Positions 8,767 through 18,779 of a DNA stretch of 60,053 nt are shown here, piece after piece; the first letter of the stretch is position 1, and each line of letters starts with the position of its first letter. The position numbers and the translations under genes were made by a program. This stretch comes from Pseudomonas sp. BGI-2 (GTDB lineage: Bacteria; Pseudomonadota; Gammaproteobacteria; Pseudomonadales; Pseudomonadaceae): the NCBI RefSeq assembly GCF_004310295.1, contig NZ_SISB01000043.1:1-60053 (forward strand), given 5' to 3'. A model generated the notes under the pieces. It saw only the letters and a list, made by a program, of their open reading frames with translations, did no database searches and had not been told where the DNA came from.

Positions 8767-9318
8767 TTATGTGATGGCAGGCTGAGCAAGCGGCGGGATC
8801 GATTCGGACCGCACGGGGTAGACCTCGGTCCGCCGGTCAGCGAAGAAGTATTCTAAGGTACGGCCCACCGTGCGGAAAGCCAACTCGGACCACGGGATGT
8901 CGGCTTCGTCGAAAAGCTGCACTTCCAGGCTCTCGGGGCCGGCAGAAAAATCCAGGTCCACCAGCTCCGCGCGAAAGAACACATGCACCTGACTGATGTG
9001 CGGTACGTCGATCAACGTATAGATGCTCAGGTTGCGCACCCGTGCGCAGGCTTCCTCGGCCGTCTCGCGTATAGCCGCCTGTTCGATGGTTTCACCGTTT
9101 TCCATGAAGCCGGCGGGCAGGGTCCAGTAACCGCGCCGAGGCTCGATGGCGCGTCGGCACAGCAGCACTTTCGAGCCCCAGGTCGCCACGCAACCGGCGA
9201 CGATATTGGGGTTCTGATAGTGAATCGCCTGACAGCTGTCACAGACAAAACGCAGGCGCGAATCACCTTCGGGAATGCGCTGGGTGACCGGGTTGCCGCA
9301 CTGGCTGCAAAATTTCAT
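8767..9318 (-). CDS. Nudix hydrolase with N-terminal zinc ribbon
   Basis: Hydrolyses a nucleoside diphosphate linked to another moiety; the substrate is unknown. At 183 aa it starts with a four-cysteine zinc ribbon (CSQCGNP near residue 4 and CDSCQAIHYQNP near 26), as in NudC-like and related proteins. The Nudix box is GFMENGETIEQAAIRETAEEA near residues 71-91, with the REXXEE core intact. It is shorter than NAD pyrophosphatase NudC and lacks its extra N-terminal domain, so NADH decapping should not be assumed. It is divergent from the next Nudix gene, separated by 146 nt. Confidence 0.88.
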   Translation of the reverse strand: MKFCSQCGNPVTQRIPEGDSRLRFVCDSCQAIHYQNPNIVAGCVATWGSKVLLCRRAIEPRRGYWTLPAGFMENGETIEQAAIRETAEEACARVRNLSIYTLIDVPHISQVHVFFRAELVDLDFSAGPESLEVQLFDEADIPWSELAFRTVGRTLEYFFADRRTEVYPVRSESIPPLAQPAIT

Positions 9319-9464
9319 GCTTGGGTTCCTGAATGCTGCGCCTATCTTGGCGTGCGACGGTGTCTGTCGGCAAGTTGTCGTTTAGCGACATGCAGTGGTT
9401 ATGGGGTTGGGCGGCCGGTGTGATTGGTGCATGATGCAAAGTAGAGAATAAATCGAGAAGACTC

Positions 9465-10064
9465 ATGCTGGACGAGCTACTTCACCGGGTAAGCAGCCAC
9501 ACGCCGCGTACCCTGGAAACCGATCGACGTTTCCCCGAGGCCGCGGTACTGGTGCCCATCACCCGCAGTGACGAACCGGAGCTGGTTCTGACCCTGCGCG
9601 CCAGTGGGCTCTCGACCCATGGCGGTGAAGTCGCCTTCCCCGGTGGGCGGCGTGACCCCGAAGACCCGGACCTGATTTTTACCGCGCTACGCGAAGCCGA
9701 AGAAGAAATCGGCTTGCCGCCGGGGCTGGTCGAAGTGATCGGCCCGCTGAGCCCGCTGATCTCCCTGCACGGCATCAAGGTCACCCCCTATGTCGGTGTG
9801 ATTCCGGACTTTGTTGAGTACCGGGCCAACGACGCCGAGATCGCCGCAGTCTTCAGCGTACCGCTGGAGTTCTTCCGCGAGGATCCTCGGGAACATACCC
9901 ATCGCATCGATTATCAGGGCCGTAGTTGGTACGTGCCGAGTTATCGTTATGGCGAGTACAAGATCTGGGGCCTGACGGCGATCATGATCGTCGAGTTGAT
10001 CAACCTGCTCTATGACGCCGACATCAGCCTGCACCACCCACCCAAAAGCTTTATCAATATTTGA
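9465..10064 (+). CDS. Nudix CoA pyrophosphatase-like protein
   Basis: Related to E. coli NudL (YeaB), a coenzyme A pyrophosphatase. The 199-aa protein carries the CoA-type Nudix arrangement: THGGEVAFPGGRRDPED near residue 50, then LREAEEEIGLPP near residue 79. The REXXEE core reads REAEEE. The ATG at 9465 gives the usual family length. It is followed 57 nt later by the gamma-carbonic-anhydrase-like gene on the same strand. Residues for CoA binding were not checked individually, so substrate assignment rests on family resemblance. Confidence 0.88.
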   Translation: MLDELLHRVSSHTPRTLETDRRFPEAAVLVPITRSDEPELVLTLRASGLSTHGGEVAFPGGRRDPEDPDLIFTALREAEEEIGLPPGLVEVIGPLSPLISLHGIKVTPYVGVIPDFVEYRANDAEIAAVFSVPLEFFREDPREHTHRIDYQGRSWYVPSYRYGEYKIWGLTAIMIVELINLLYDADISLHHPPKSFINI

Positions 10065-10121
10065 AGCCATCGTTCGTATGGCGTGAAACGCGGCTGCCTG
10101 AGCCTTGAGGACAAAAAGAAG

Positions 10122-10646
10122 ATGAAATATCGCTTGGGCGACGCCCGCGTCGAAACCCATCCGCAGAGCTGGGTCGCACCCAATGCCGTGCTGGTGGGCA
10201 AGGTCAAGTTGGAAGAGGGCGCCAACGTCTGGTTCAACGCCGTGTTGCGTGGCGACAACGAACTGATCCTGATTGGCAAGAACAGCAACGTCCAGGACGG
10301 CACGGTGATGCACACCGACATGGGCTACCCGCTGACCATCGGCACCGGCGTGACCATCGGCCACAACGCCATGCTTCATGGCTGCACCGTGGGCGATTAC
10401 AGCCTGATCGGCATTAATGCCGTGATTCTCAACGGTGCGAAAATCGGCAAGAACTGCATCATCGGCGCCAACTCGCTGATCGGTGAGGGCAAGGAGATTC
10501 CCGACGGCTCACTGGTCATGGGCTCGCCCGGTAAAGTGGTGCGCGAGTTGACTGAACAGCAGAAGAAAATGCTCGAAGCCAGCGCCGCCCACTATGTGCA
10601 TAACTCCCAGCGTTACGCCCGTGACCTGGTTGAGCAGGAAGAATGA
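10122..10646 (+). CDS. Gamma-carbonic-anhydrase-like left-handed beta-helix protein
   Basis: Member of the gamma-carbonic anhydrase/acyltransferase-like hexapeptide-repeat family (YrdA-like). The 174-aa chain shows successive hexapeptide turns such as VLVGKVKLEEGANVWFNAVL, IGKNSNVQDGTVMHTDMGYP, TIGTGVTIGHNAMLHGCTVG and LIGINAVILNGAKIGKNCII. Candidate metal-ligand histidines lie at MHTDMG, IGHNAMLHG. The start is ATG at 10122 (MKYRLGDARVE), which gives the usual length; an upstream ATG at 10083 adds an unconserved-looking lead. It overlaps the next gene by 4 nt. Whether it has carbonic anhydrase activity is unknown. Confidence 0.88.
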   Translation: MKYRLGDARVETHPQSWVAPNAVLVGKVKLEEGANVWFNAVLRGDNELILIGKNSNVQDGTVMHTDMGYPLTIGTGVTIGHNAMLHGCTVGDYSLIGINAVILNGAKIGKNCIIGANSLIGEGKEIPDGSLVMGSPGKVVRELTEQQKKMLEASAAHYVHNSQRYARDLVEQEE

Positions 10647-10858
10647 ACACGCCCGAACGCCCGGTGCGATCGCCCTGTGTAAATATCTGTGCGCTGGACG
10701 AGGATGATGTTTGCACCGGGTGTCAGCGTACGGTGGAAGAGATCACTCGCTGGAGCCGGATGGACAACGAAGAGCGCCGCAAGGTGTTGGGGTTGTGTCA
10801 TGAACGGGCCAAATCCAGTGGTTTGCTCTGGATGTTGCCTTCCAAATCCGACTCCTGA
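10643..10858 (+). CDS. DUF1289 family small protein
   Basis: A 71-aa protein with the DUF1289 cysteine pattern: SPCVNICALDEDDVCTGCQR near residues 10-29, followed by TVEEITRWSRMDNEERRKVL. The clustered cysteines suggest metal binding, but no function is established that I can name. Its ATG overlaps the stop of the upstream gene (ATGA at 10643-10646), so it is translationally coupled to the hexapeptide protein. Confidence 0.88.
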   Translation: MNTPERPVRSPCVNICALDEDDVCTGCQRTVEEITRWSRMDNEERRKVLGLCHERAKSSGLLWMLPSKSDS

Positions 10859-10864
10859 GGTGCG

Positions 10865-10951
10865 GCCTTCGCGGGCAAGCCTCGCTCCTACAGGTCTGGG
10901 GCGATTTGCATGATGCGTTCAAACTGTAGGAGCGAGGCTTGCCCGCGAAGG
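10865..10951. repeat. REPIN
   Basis: The arm CCTTCGCGGGCAAGCCTCGC at 10865 is matched by its inverted copy ending GCTTGCCCGCGAAGG at 10951, with a 31-bp centre. It fills most of the gap between the DUF1289 gene and the VUT-like gene. Confidence 0.85.
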
Positions 10952-11014
10952 CGTCCCCACTGACGCTAACACCTCCATTGGCCGGACCCCACTACCTGAA
11001 GTACCCTGTGCGCC

Positions 11015-11509
11015 TTGAATTCTCAGGCCTTCCACACCCCCATGTTTTTCCTGATCGCCTACATCAGCAGCGTCGTACTGATCAACTACGCCTTCTCCAC
11101 AGCCCCGCACCTGGACATCATCTGGTCCGCCTGGGGCGGGTTGGTGTTTGTCTTGCGTGACATGGTGCAAACGCGCTTTGGCCATGGCGCCATCGCGGCG
11201 ATGCTCGCGGCGCTGGTCCTGTCCTATGTCACTTCTGATCCGTCCATCGCTATGGCCAGCGCCACAGCCTTCGCGGTGTCCGAATGCATCGATTGGCTGG
11301 TGTTCAGTATTACCAAGCGCCCGCTGCACGATCGCCTGTGGATAAGTTCGGCCCTGAGCATTCCCCTCGATACCTTCATCTTCTTCGGCATGATCGACGC
11401 CTTCACCCCGGCCGTGATCCTCACCGCCATGGGTTCGAAGTTCGCTGGCGTGACGGTCGTGTGGCTGATCATGGCCTGGCGCTTGCGCAAACAGGCCATC
11501 GCCAGCTGA
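11015..11509 (+). CDS. VUT-like (YhhQ-related) small integral membrane protein
   Basis: A hydrophobic protein of 155-164 aa with about five membrane segments, for example MFFLIAYISSVVLINYAF, IAAMLAALVLSYVTS and PLDTFIFFGMIDAF. The segments FVLRDMVQTRFGH and VSECIDWLVFSITKRP resemble the VUT/YhhQ queuosine-precursor transporter family, though this protein is shorter. I used TTG at 11015; ATG at 11042 is an alternative, and neither has a good ribosome binding site. It lies 99 nt upstream of purT on the same strand. The transported substrate cannot be inferred. Confidence 0.65.
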   Translation: MNSQAFHTPMFFLIAYISSVVLINYAFSTAPHLDIIWSAWGGLVFVLRDMVQTRFGHGAIAAMLAALVLSYVTSDPSIAMASATAFAVSECIDWLVFSITKRPLHDRLWISSALSIPLDTFIFFGMIDAFTPAVILTAMGSKFAGVTVVWLIMAWRLRKQAIAS

Positions 11510-11608
11510 AGCCAAACCCTTCGGTTCATGTAAAATGCCGCGCTTTCTCCCCATGGGAAGCGTGCCAGGCACCGCGACCCTCGATGATCCGCTTCTTGAG
11601 GACCTGAG

Positions 11609-12790
11609 ATGACCCGTATCGGAACTCCATTGTCGCCAACCGCGACCCGCGTATTGCTGTGTGGCTGTGGCGAGTTGGGCAAGGAAGTGGTGATCGAGCT
11701 GCAACGCCTGGGCGTTGAAGTGATTGCCGTCGACCGGTACGCCAACGCGCCGGCCATGCAAGTTGCGCATCGCAGCCACGTGATCAACATGCTCGACGGC
11801 GCTGCCCTGCGCGCCGTGATCGAAGCCGAGAAGCCGCACTTCATCGTGCCGGAAATCGAAGCCATCGCCACCGCGACCCTGGTCGAACTGGAAGCCGAAG
11901 GCTTCACCGTGATCCCGACCGCGCGCGCTGCGCAGCTGACCATGAACCGCGAAGGCATCCGTCGCCTGGCCGCTGAAGAGCTGGACCTGCCGACCTCGCC
12001 GTACCACTTCGCCGACACCTTCGAGGACTACAGCAAGGCCGTCCAGGACCTGGGCTTCCCGTGCGTGGTCAAGCCAGTGATGAGTTCGTCAGGCAAAGGC
12101 CAGAGCCTGCTGCGCAGCGCCGATGATGTGAAAAGCGCGTGGGATTACGCTCAAGATGGCGGTCGCGCCGGTAAAGGTCGCGTGATCGTCGAAGGTTTCA
12201 TCGACTTCGACTACGAAATCACTTTGCTGACCGTACGCCACGTGGGCGGCACGACCTTCTGCGCGCCAGTCGGTCACCGTCAGGAGAAGGGCGACTATCA
12301 GGAATCCTGGCAGCCACAAGCCATGAGCCCGATCGCCCTGGCGGAATCCGAGCGCGTTGCCAAAGCTGTTACCGAAGCCTTGGGTGGCCGTGGTCTGTTT
12401 GGTGTCGAGCTGTTCATCAAAGGTGATCAGGTATGGTTCAGTGAGGTCTCGCCGCGCCCGCATGACACCGGTCTGGTGACCCTGATTTCCCAGGACCTGT
12501 CGCAGTTCGCGCTGCACGCACGCGCGATTCTGGGCCTGCCGATTCCGTTGATCCGTCAGTTCGGGCCTTCGGCTTCGGCGGTGATTCTGGTGGAAGGGCA
12601 GTCGACCCAGACCGCTTTCGCCAATCTGGGGGCTGCGCTGAGCGAGCCGGACACGGCGTTGCGCCTGTTCGGTAAGCCAGAGGTGAATGGCCAGCGTCGG
12701 ATGGGCGTGGCGTTGGCGCGGGATGAGTCGATTGAAGCGGCTCGTGCAAAAGCCACCCGCGCATCCCAAGCTGTCGTAGTCCAGCTGTAA
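11609..12790 (+). CDS. purT: Formate-dependent phosphoribosylglycinamide formyltransferase
   Basis: ATP-grasp enzyme that makes formyl-GAR from GAR, formate and ATP in purine synthesis, independent of folate. The 393-aa length fits the family. Visible features are the N-terminal LLCGCGELGKEVVIELQRLGVEVIAVDRY Rossmann-like fold (residues about 15-44), the ATP-grasp segments CVVKPVMSSSGKGQS near 155 and the catalytic GLFGVELFIKGDQVWFSEVSPRPHDTG near 262-288. GAGG lies 9 nt upstream of the ATG. It appears monocistronic, followed by repeats and a convergent transporter. Confidence 0.96.
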   Translation: MTRIGTPLSPTATRVLLCGCGELGKEVVIELQRLGVEVIAVDRYANAPAMQVAHRSHVINMLDGAALRAVIEAEKPHFIVPEIEAIATATLVELEAEGFTVIPTARAAQLTMNREGIRRLAAEELDLPTSPYHFADTFEDYSKAVQDLGFPCVVKPVMSSSGKGQSLLRSADDVKSAWDYAQDGGRAGKGRVIVEGFIDFDYEITLLTVRHVGGTTFCAPVGHRQEKGDYQESWQPQAMSPIALAESERVAKAVTEALGGRGLFGVELFIKGDQVWFSEVSPRPHDTGLVTLISQDLSQFALHARAILGLPIPLIRQFGPSASAVILVEGQSTQTAFANLGAALSEPDTALRLFGKPEVNGQRRMGVALARDESIEAARAKATRASQAVVVQL

Positions 12791-12802
12791 TCGAGGCGCG
12801 CC

Positions 12803-12868
12803 ATTCGCGAGTTAGCCCGCTCCCACAGGATCACGCGGTCCCTGTAGGAGCGAGGCTTGCCCGCGAAG
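12803..12868. repeat. Degenerate REPIN
   Basis: The right arm TGTAGGAGCGAGGCTTGCCC (12843 onward) is intact. The left arm (ATTCGCGAGTTAGCCCGCTCCCACA) is a diverged inverted copy. It sits between the convergent purT and MHS transporter genes. Confidence 0.75.
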
Positions 12869-12877
12869 CTTTTTCTG

Positions 12878-14191
12878 TCAGGCCACCCGATTCAGATCGT
12901 TATGCCGCGTCTCTTTCAGGCACAGCACCGCAATCAAGCTCAGCACCGCCGCCCCCGACACATACCCGCCGACATAACTCAAACCACCCATCGCCACCAG
13001 CTTCTGTGCGAAGAACGGCGCCGCCGAGGCCCCGACAATGCCGCCCAGATTGTAGGCCGCCGACGCACCGGTATAACGCACGTGAGTTGGGAACAGCTCC
13101 GGCAGCAGCGCGCCCATCGGCGCAAACGTCACGCCCATCAGAAACAGCTCGATGCACAGGAACAGCGCCACGCCCCAGGTCGAGCCTTGGGTCAGCAGCG
13201 GTTCCATCAGAAATCCGGACAAAATCGCCAGCACGCCACCGATGATCAGCACCGGTTTGCGCCCGTAACGGTCGCTGGCCCAGGCCGACAACGGTGTTGC
13301 CGCCGCCATGAACAATACGGCGAAGCACAGCAGCCCGAGGAAGGTTTCGCGGCTGTAGCCAAGTGTCGCCACGCCATAACTCAACGAAAATACGGTCGAG
13401 ATGTAGAACAGTGCGTAACACACCACCATCGACCCGGCACCCAGCAGCATCGGCACCCAGTACTGACTGAACAGCTCGACCAGGGGGATCTTCACTCGCT
13501 CCTGACGGGCCATGGCGTTGGCGAACACCGGAGTTTCGTGGAGTTTAAGTCGCACGTAGAGGCCCACCATCACCAGCGCGGCACTGAGCAGGAACGGAAT
13601 CCGCCAGCCCCACGAGCGGAATTGCTCGTCATTCAGGGTCATGGCCAACGTCAGAAACAGGCCGTTAGCTGCCAGAAAACCAATCGAAGGGCCGAGCTGC
13701 GGGAACATGCCGAACCAGGCGCGCCTGCCCTTGGGCGCATTCTCCGTCGCCAGCAGTGCCGCACCACCCCATTCGCCGCCCAACCCAAGGCCTTGGCCGA
13801 AACGCAGCACGCAGAGCAGGATCGGCGCCCAGGCCCCGATGCTGTCGTAACCCGGCAATACGCCGATCAGCGTGGTGCATACACCCATCAATAGCAGCGA
13901 AGCGACCAGTGTCGATTTGCGCCCGATGCGGTCACCGAAGTGGCCAAACAGCGCCGAGCCCAAGGGTCTTGCAAGGAAAGCGATGCCGAAGGTGAGGAAC
14001 GCCGACAGCATCTGGGCGGTGCCGGAGGTCTGCGGAAAGAACACCGGACCGATCACCAGCGCAGCGGCGGTGGCATAGACGTAGAAGTCGTAAAACTCGA
14101 TGGCAGTGCCGATAAAACTCGCCGTGGCCACGCGGGTGGCGGAGTTCGTCGGTTGGGTAGGCGCGTCGATATAAGTCGTGCTGGTCGTCAT
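12878..14191 (-). CDS. MHS-family MFS transporter
   Basis: Twelve-helix proton symporter of the metabolite:H+ symporter branch (ShiA/ProP/KgtP relatives). Family signatures are ASFIGTAIEFYDFYVYATAA near residue 21, the loop GHFGDRIGRKSTL near 85, and FGQGLGLGGEWGGAALLATE near 130. The second-half loop SDRYGRKPVLI is near 300. The start is ATG at 14191 because AGGGA lies 8 nt upstream; ATG at 14212 would add 7 residues. The protein is 437 aa. No neighbouring catabolic gene indicates the substrate. Confidence 0.85.
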   Translation of the reverse strand: MTTSTTYIDAPTQPTNSATRVATASFIGTAIEFYDFYVYATAAALVIGPVFFPQTSGTAQMLSAFLTFGIAFLARPLGSALFGHFGDRIGRKSTLVASLLLMGVCTTLIGVLPGYDSIGAWAPILLCVLRFGQGLGLGGEWGGAALLATENAPKGRRAWFGMFPQLGPSIGFLAANGLFLTLAMTLNDEQFRSWGWRIPFLLSAALVMVGLYVRLKLHETPVFANAMARQERVKIPLVELFSQYWVPMLLGAGSMVVCYALFYISTVFSLSYGVATLGYSRETFLGLLCFAVLFMAAATPLSAWASDRYGRKPVLIIGGVLAILSGFLMEPLLTQGSTWGVALFLCIELFLMGVTFAPMGALLPELFPTHVRYTGASAAYNLGGIVGASAAPFFAQKLVAMGGLSYVGGYVSGAAVLSLIAVLCLKETRHNDLNRVA

Positions 14192-14212
14192 GCGGTTATC
14201 CCTGACAGTCAT

Positions 14213-14625
14213 GTGCCCCAGTGGAGCGAATTATTATGGTCGAACACTCAGGGATGTGGGAGTGAGGCGCGGCCGCTGTTCAAGGTAGGAACATTCGTCG
14301 GTGTAGTGCGGATATTGCCGATGGACTGGCCGGAACCTGCTGCGTGCGGGGTAAGCACGTGGTCCGGCGGGGCTTGGGTAAGCGGATTTGATTATAGGAA
14401 GGTGGCTAACGATCAAACAAGTGGCCAATCGCTGGCGACGACAACCAGCGACCAGTGACTAAGATTGGGAATCAAATTGTGGCGAGGGGATTTATCCCCG
14501 TTGGGCTGCGAAGCAGCCCCGAGAGGTTTGCCTGATTGCAGAGATTTTGGCGCTGCTTCGCAACGCAACGGGGATAAATCCCCACACCACAGATAAATCC
14601 CCCAATACAGAGGAGGTGTCACGGT
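14213..14625. other. Intergenic region with one repeat element
   Basis: No gene is supported. Between the MHS transporter and the CorC-like gene there is a short inverted pair TCGCTGG/CCAGCGA (14429-14435 and 14445-14451) and a GCGAGGGG-family inverted repeat (14477-14591). Small open frames here lack codon bias and homology I recognise. Confidence 0.5.
14477..14591. repeat. Inverted repeat of the TGTGGCGAGGGG family
   Basis: The left arm TTGTGGCGAGGGGATTTATC and the right arm GGGATAAATCCCCACACCACA face each other, with internal GCTGCGAAGCAG and CTGCTTCGCAA segments. It matches the elements at 7995, 21666, 44434 and 59664. Confidence 0.75.
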
Positions 14626-15861
14626 TTAGACGACTGCCGGAACCGAGCTGGTATGCCAGATCAGCACGCGCGTGACGCGATTGTCTTCCGTCTCCAGAAT
14701 CTCCAGGCGATAACGCCCGATCTTCAGGCAAACCGCACTGTCCGGAATCGTCTCCAGCGCCTCGGTCACCAACCCGTTAAGGGTTTTCGGGCCATCGCTG
14801 GGCAGGTGCCAACCCAGGCTCTTGTTCAATTCGCGAATCGACGCCGCACCCTCGATCACCAGACGCCCATCGGCCTGCGGATGGATATGCGGGTTGTCCA
14901 GGCTGTGCTGGCTTTCGAATTCGCCGACGATTTCTTCGAGAATGTCTTCCAGGGTCACGATGCCGAGCACTTCGCCGTATTCGTCGACCACCATGCCCAG
15001 GCGCCGCTGCTGCTTGTGGAAATTCAGAAGTTGCAGTTGCAGCGGAGTGCTTTCCGGCACGAAGTACGGTTCGTGACTGGCGGCCAGCAGCGCTTCGAGG
15101 GTCAGGCTTGAATCGGTCAGCAAGTGGCGGATCTGCCGGGTATTGAGCACCGCTTCGACCTGATTGATGTCGCTGTGGAACACCGGCAGGCGGGTGCGCT
15201 TGTTGTTGCGCAGTTGCTCGATGATCTCTGCGAGGGAGTCGTCGAGGTTGATCCCGTCGACGTCACTGCGCGGCACCAGAATGTCGTTGACCGTGATGTT
15301 GTCGAGCGCGTGGATGCCCGCCAGCGGGTGTGGGCGGCAGACGGCTTGATCGTAATCGTCATTCCGGTCGTTCGGGCTTTCGTCTTCGCTCTGTTGCACC
15401 ACTTTGACTTTGCGGGCAAACGGTCGCATCAGCAGCTGGGTGAAGCCATTGAGCAGCCAGGCGGCCGGGTAGATGATTTTCAGTGGCGCGCCGAGCAACG
15501 TGTTGCCCAGGGCCAGGACCGCGTCGGGATAGCGCACGGCGAGGGTGCGGGGCAGGTAGTCGGCAAACACCAGAAGCGCGGCGCCTGCACCCAAGCAGGC
15601 AATCCACGGACCGTTTTCTGCCCAGATAAAGATCGCCAGCAGGGTGCTGATAACCACGGCCAGTGCGCGGCACAAGGTATTGCAGAAGATCAGGCTATTG
15701 AGCGGGAAGCTCAGCTTCGCTACCGGTTTGTCGCTGGAACGCGATGCGGTTCGCTGGGCCAACAAATATTGTTGCGCGGTTTCGATGGCGGTAAACAGCC
15801 CCGACCATAAAATCAGCAGAACCAGTACCGCGAGCATCGGCCCTATGGGCAAGTCGTCCAT
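14626..15861 (-). CDS. HlyC/CorC-family (DUF21-CBS) transporter
   Basis: Membrane protein of the CNNM/CorB-like family (E. coli YfjD type), linked to Mg2+/Co2+ homeostasis. At 411 aa it has an N-terminal DUF21 domain with three or four helices (residues about 8-145; LLILWSGLFTAIETAQQYLL is the start), a CBS pair (about 185-310; DILVPRSDVDGI and GMVVDEYGEVLGIVTLEDILEEIVGE), and a C-terminal CorC_HlyC domain ending LEILETEDNRVTRVLIW. It lies 12 nt after the upstream CcsA-like gene, so both are probably cotranscribed. Transport activity is inferred. Confidence 0.88.
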   Translation of the reverse strand: MDDLPIGPMLAVLVLLILWSGLFTAIETAQQYLLAQRTASRSSDKPVAKLSFPLNSLIFCNTLCRALAVVISTLLAIFIWAENGPWIACLGAGAALLVFADYLPRTLAVRYPDAVLALGNTLLGAPLKIIYPAAWLLNGFTQLLMRPFARKVKVVQQSEDESPNDRNDDYDQAVCRPHPLAGIHALDNITVNDILVPRSDVDGINLDDSLAEIIEQLRNNKRTRLPVFHSDINQVEAVLNTRQIRHLLTDSSLTLEALLAASHEPYFVPESTPLQLQLLNFHKQQRRLGMVVDEYGEVLGIVTLEDILEEIVGEFESQHSLDNPHIHPQADGRLVIEGAASIRELNKSLGWHLPSDGPKTLNGLVTEALETIPDSAVCLKIGRYRLEILETEDNRVTRVLIWHTSSVPAVV

Positions 15862-15873
15862 TAATGCCGCCCG

Positions 15874-16686
15874 TCAGATATGCAGGATGTATTCACGGAC
15901 CAGCTTGCTGCCGAAGTACGCCAGCATCAGCAGGCAGAAACCGGCGAGGGTCCAGCGAATAGCCTTGTGTCCGCGCCAGCCGAGGCGGTTACGGCCCCAA
16001 AGCAGCACGCTAAAGACGATCCAGGCCAGGCAAGCCAGTAGAGTTTTGTGCACCAGGTGCTGGGCGAACAGGTTGTCGACGAACAACCAGCCGGACAGCA
16101 GCGACAGCGAAAGCAGGGTCCAGCCGGCCCAGAGGAAGCCGAACAACAGGCTTTCCATGGTTTGCAGCGGCGGGAAGTTCTTGATCAACCCCGACGGGTG
16201 TTTGTGCTTGAGCTGATGGTCCTGGACCAGCAGCAACAAGGCCTGAAACATCGCGATGGTGAACATGCCGTAAGCGAGGATCGACAGCAGGATGTGGGCG
16301 AGAATGCCCGGCTCTTCGTCGATGATCTGCACCGTGCCGGCGGGGGCGAACTGCGCCAGCAGCACCGTGGCGGCACCGAGCGGGAACAGCAATATAAGCA
16401 GGTTTTCCACCGGGATCCGCGAACAGGCCAGCAGGGTCAGGGCGATGACCGCCGCGGCAATCAGGCTGGCGGCACTGAAAAAGTCCAGGCCGAGGCCGAT
16501 CGGTGTCAGCAGGTGGGTAAACAGGCTGGCGCTGTGAGCCAGCACGGCAAGTACGCCGAGCGTGACCAGCAGGCGTTTGTTCGCCTTGGCTCCGGTGGCC
16601 AGACGAGTGCCTTGATAGAGGGTCGCAGCGGCATATAAGCAGGCGGCGGCGAGGGTAGTCAGCAAACTGGGTGACAAGGGGAGCAT
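15874..16686 (-). CDS. CcsA/CcmC-like inner-membrane protein (YpjD type)
   Basis: Multi-helix membrane protein of the cytochrome c assembly (heme-handling) domain family. The 270-aa chain has about eight hydrophobic segments, including LLTTLAAACLYAAATLYQGT, LLSLSLLSGWLFVDNLF and the conserved WTLLS...HKTLLACLAWIVFSVLLWGRNRLGWRGHKAIRW region near the C-terminus, where histidines probably sit near the membrane surface. The start is ATG at 16686 (MLPLSPSLL); the longer frame to 16860 contains non-membrane, unconserved sequence. It is divergent from ffh, as is common for ypjD. Its exact role is not established. Confidence 0.83.
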   Translation of the reverse strand: MLPLSPSLLTTLAAACLYAAATLYQGTRLATGAKANKRLLVTLGVLAVLAHSASLFTHLLTPIGLGLDFFSAASLIAAAVIALTLLACSRIPVENLLILLFPLGAATVLLAQFAPAGTVQIIDEEPGILAHILLSILAYGMFTIAMFQALLLLVQDHQLKHKHPSGLIKNFPPLQTMESLLFGFLWAGWTLLSLSLLSGWLFVDNLFAQHLVHKTLLACLAWIVFSVLLWGRNRLGWRGHKAIRWTLAGFCLLMLAYFGSKLVREYILHI

Positions 16687-16896
16687 AAATCCTGTTAGGC
16701 AAGCCCGAAAGGCGCTGAGTTTGGCATAGAACCCCCGCAGCACGAAAGACCATGCAACCTGACGATGAGGTGTCCGCCAGACGCAGTCTTCGCTATAATC
16801 CGCGACCTGCCCACGCCGCAGGCTCGCCGAGCACATGTTTATTCCGGTCTGGGCCGCCATTATCCCGGTCTACACAGGGCCTGAAAGGATCGCGCA

Positions 16897-18273
<1,377 letters not shown>

Positions 18274-18422
18274 AGAATTCGCGCAAGGGCTTGCTCTTGC
18301 GCAGCCCACACGGAAGTGGGATCTCCAGCAAACCCGCACTTGGCGGGAGCTGACTGGCCGTTTTCAACGACGGCTCTATAGCAAATCTGGATGGCGTCCG
18401 ATAGGCCGCCGGAAAAAGACAT

Positions 18423-18450
18423 TTGCAAAAGTCCGGATATTCCTTAGAAT
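18423..18450 (+). promoter_or_regulatory. Candidate sigma-70 promoter of rpsP-rimM-trmD-rplS
   Basis: TTGCAA (18423-18428) and TAGAAT (18445-18450) are separated by 16 bp, about 73 nt before the rpsP start. The match to the consensus is good and the position fits the ribosomal operon. Activity is inferred. Confidence 0.6.
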
Positions 18451-18522
18451 ATGCGGCCTTTCGGGCACCTATGCCCGCTGTGCCTTTAGATTTGCAGCAC
18501 CGACTACAGGAACGATGTTCAC

Positions 18523-18774
18523 ATGCTAACAATCCGTCTTGCCCTTGGCGGCTCCAAAAAGCGCCCGTTTTACCACTTGACCGTAACCGACAGCCGCAAC
18601 CCGCGCGACGGTTCGCACAAGGAACAGGTTGGTTTCTTCAACCCTGTTGCTCGTGGTCAAGAAGTCCGTCTGTCCGTGAACCAAGAGCGCGTAGCCTACT
18701 GGCTGAGCGTTGGTGCACAACCTTCTGAGCGTGTTGCTCAGTTGTTGAAGGACGCTGCTAAGGCTGCGGCCTGA
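18523..18774 (+). CDS. rpsP: 30S ribosomal protein S16
   Basis: Small ribosomal subunit protein needed for 30S assembly. The 83-aa sequence starts MLTIRLALGGSKKRPFYHLTVTDSR, the S16 hallmark, and contains GFFNPVARGQE near residue 40. GGAACG lies about 8 nt upstream of the ATG. It is the first gene of the classic rpsP-rimM-trmD-rplS operon; rimM begins 5 nt after its stop. Confidence 0.99.
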   Translation: MLTIRLALGGSKKRPFYHLTVTDSRNPRDGSHKEQVGFFNPVARGQEVRLSVNQERVAYWLSVGAQPSERVAQLLKDAAKAAA

Positions 18775-18779
18775 GCAAT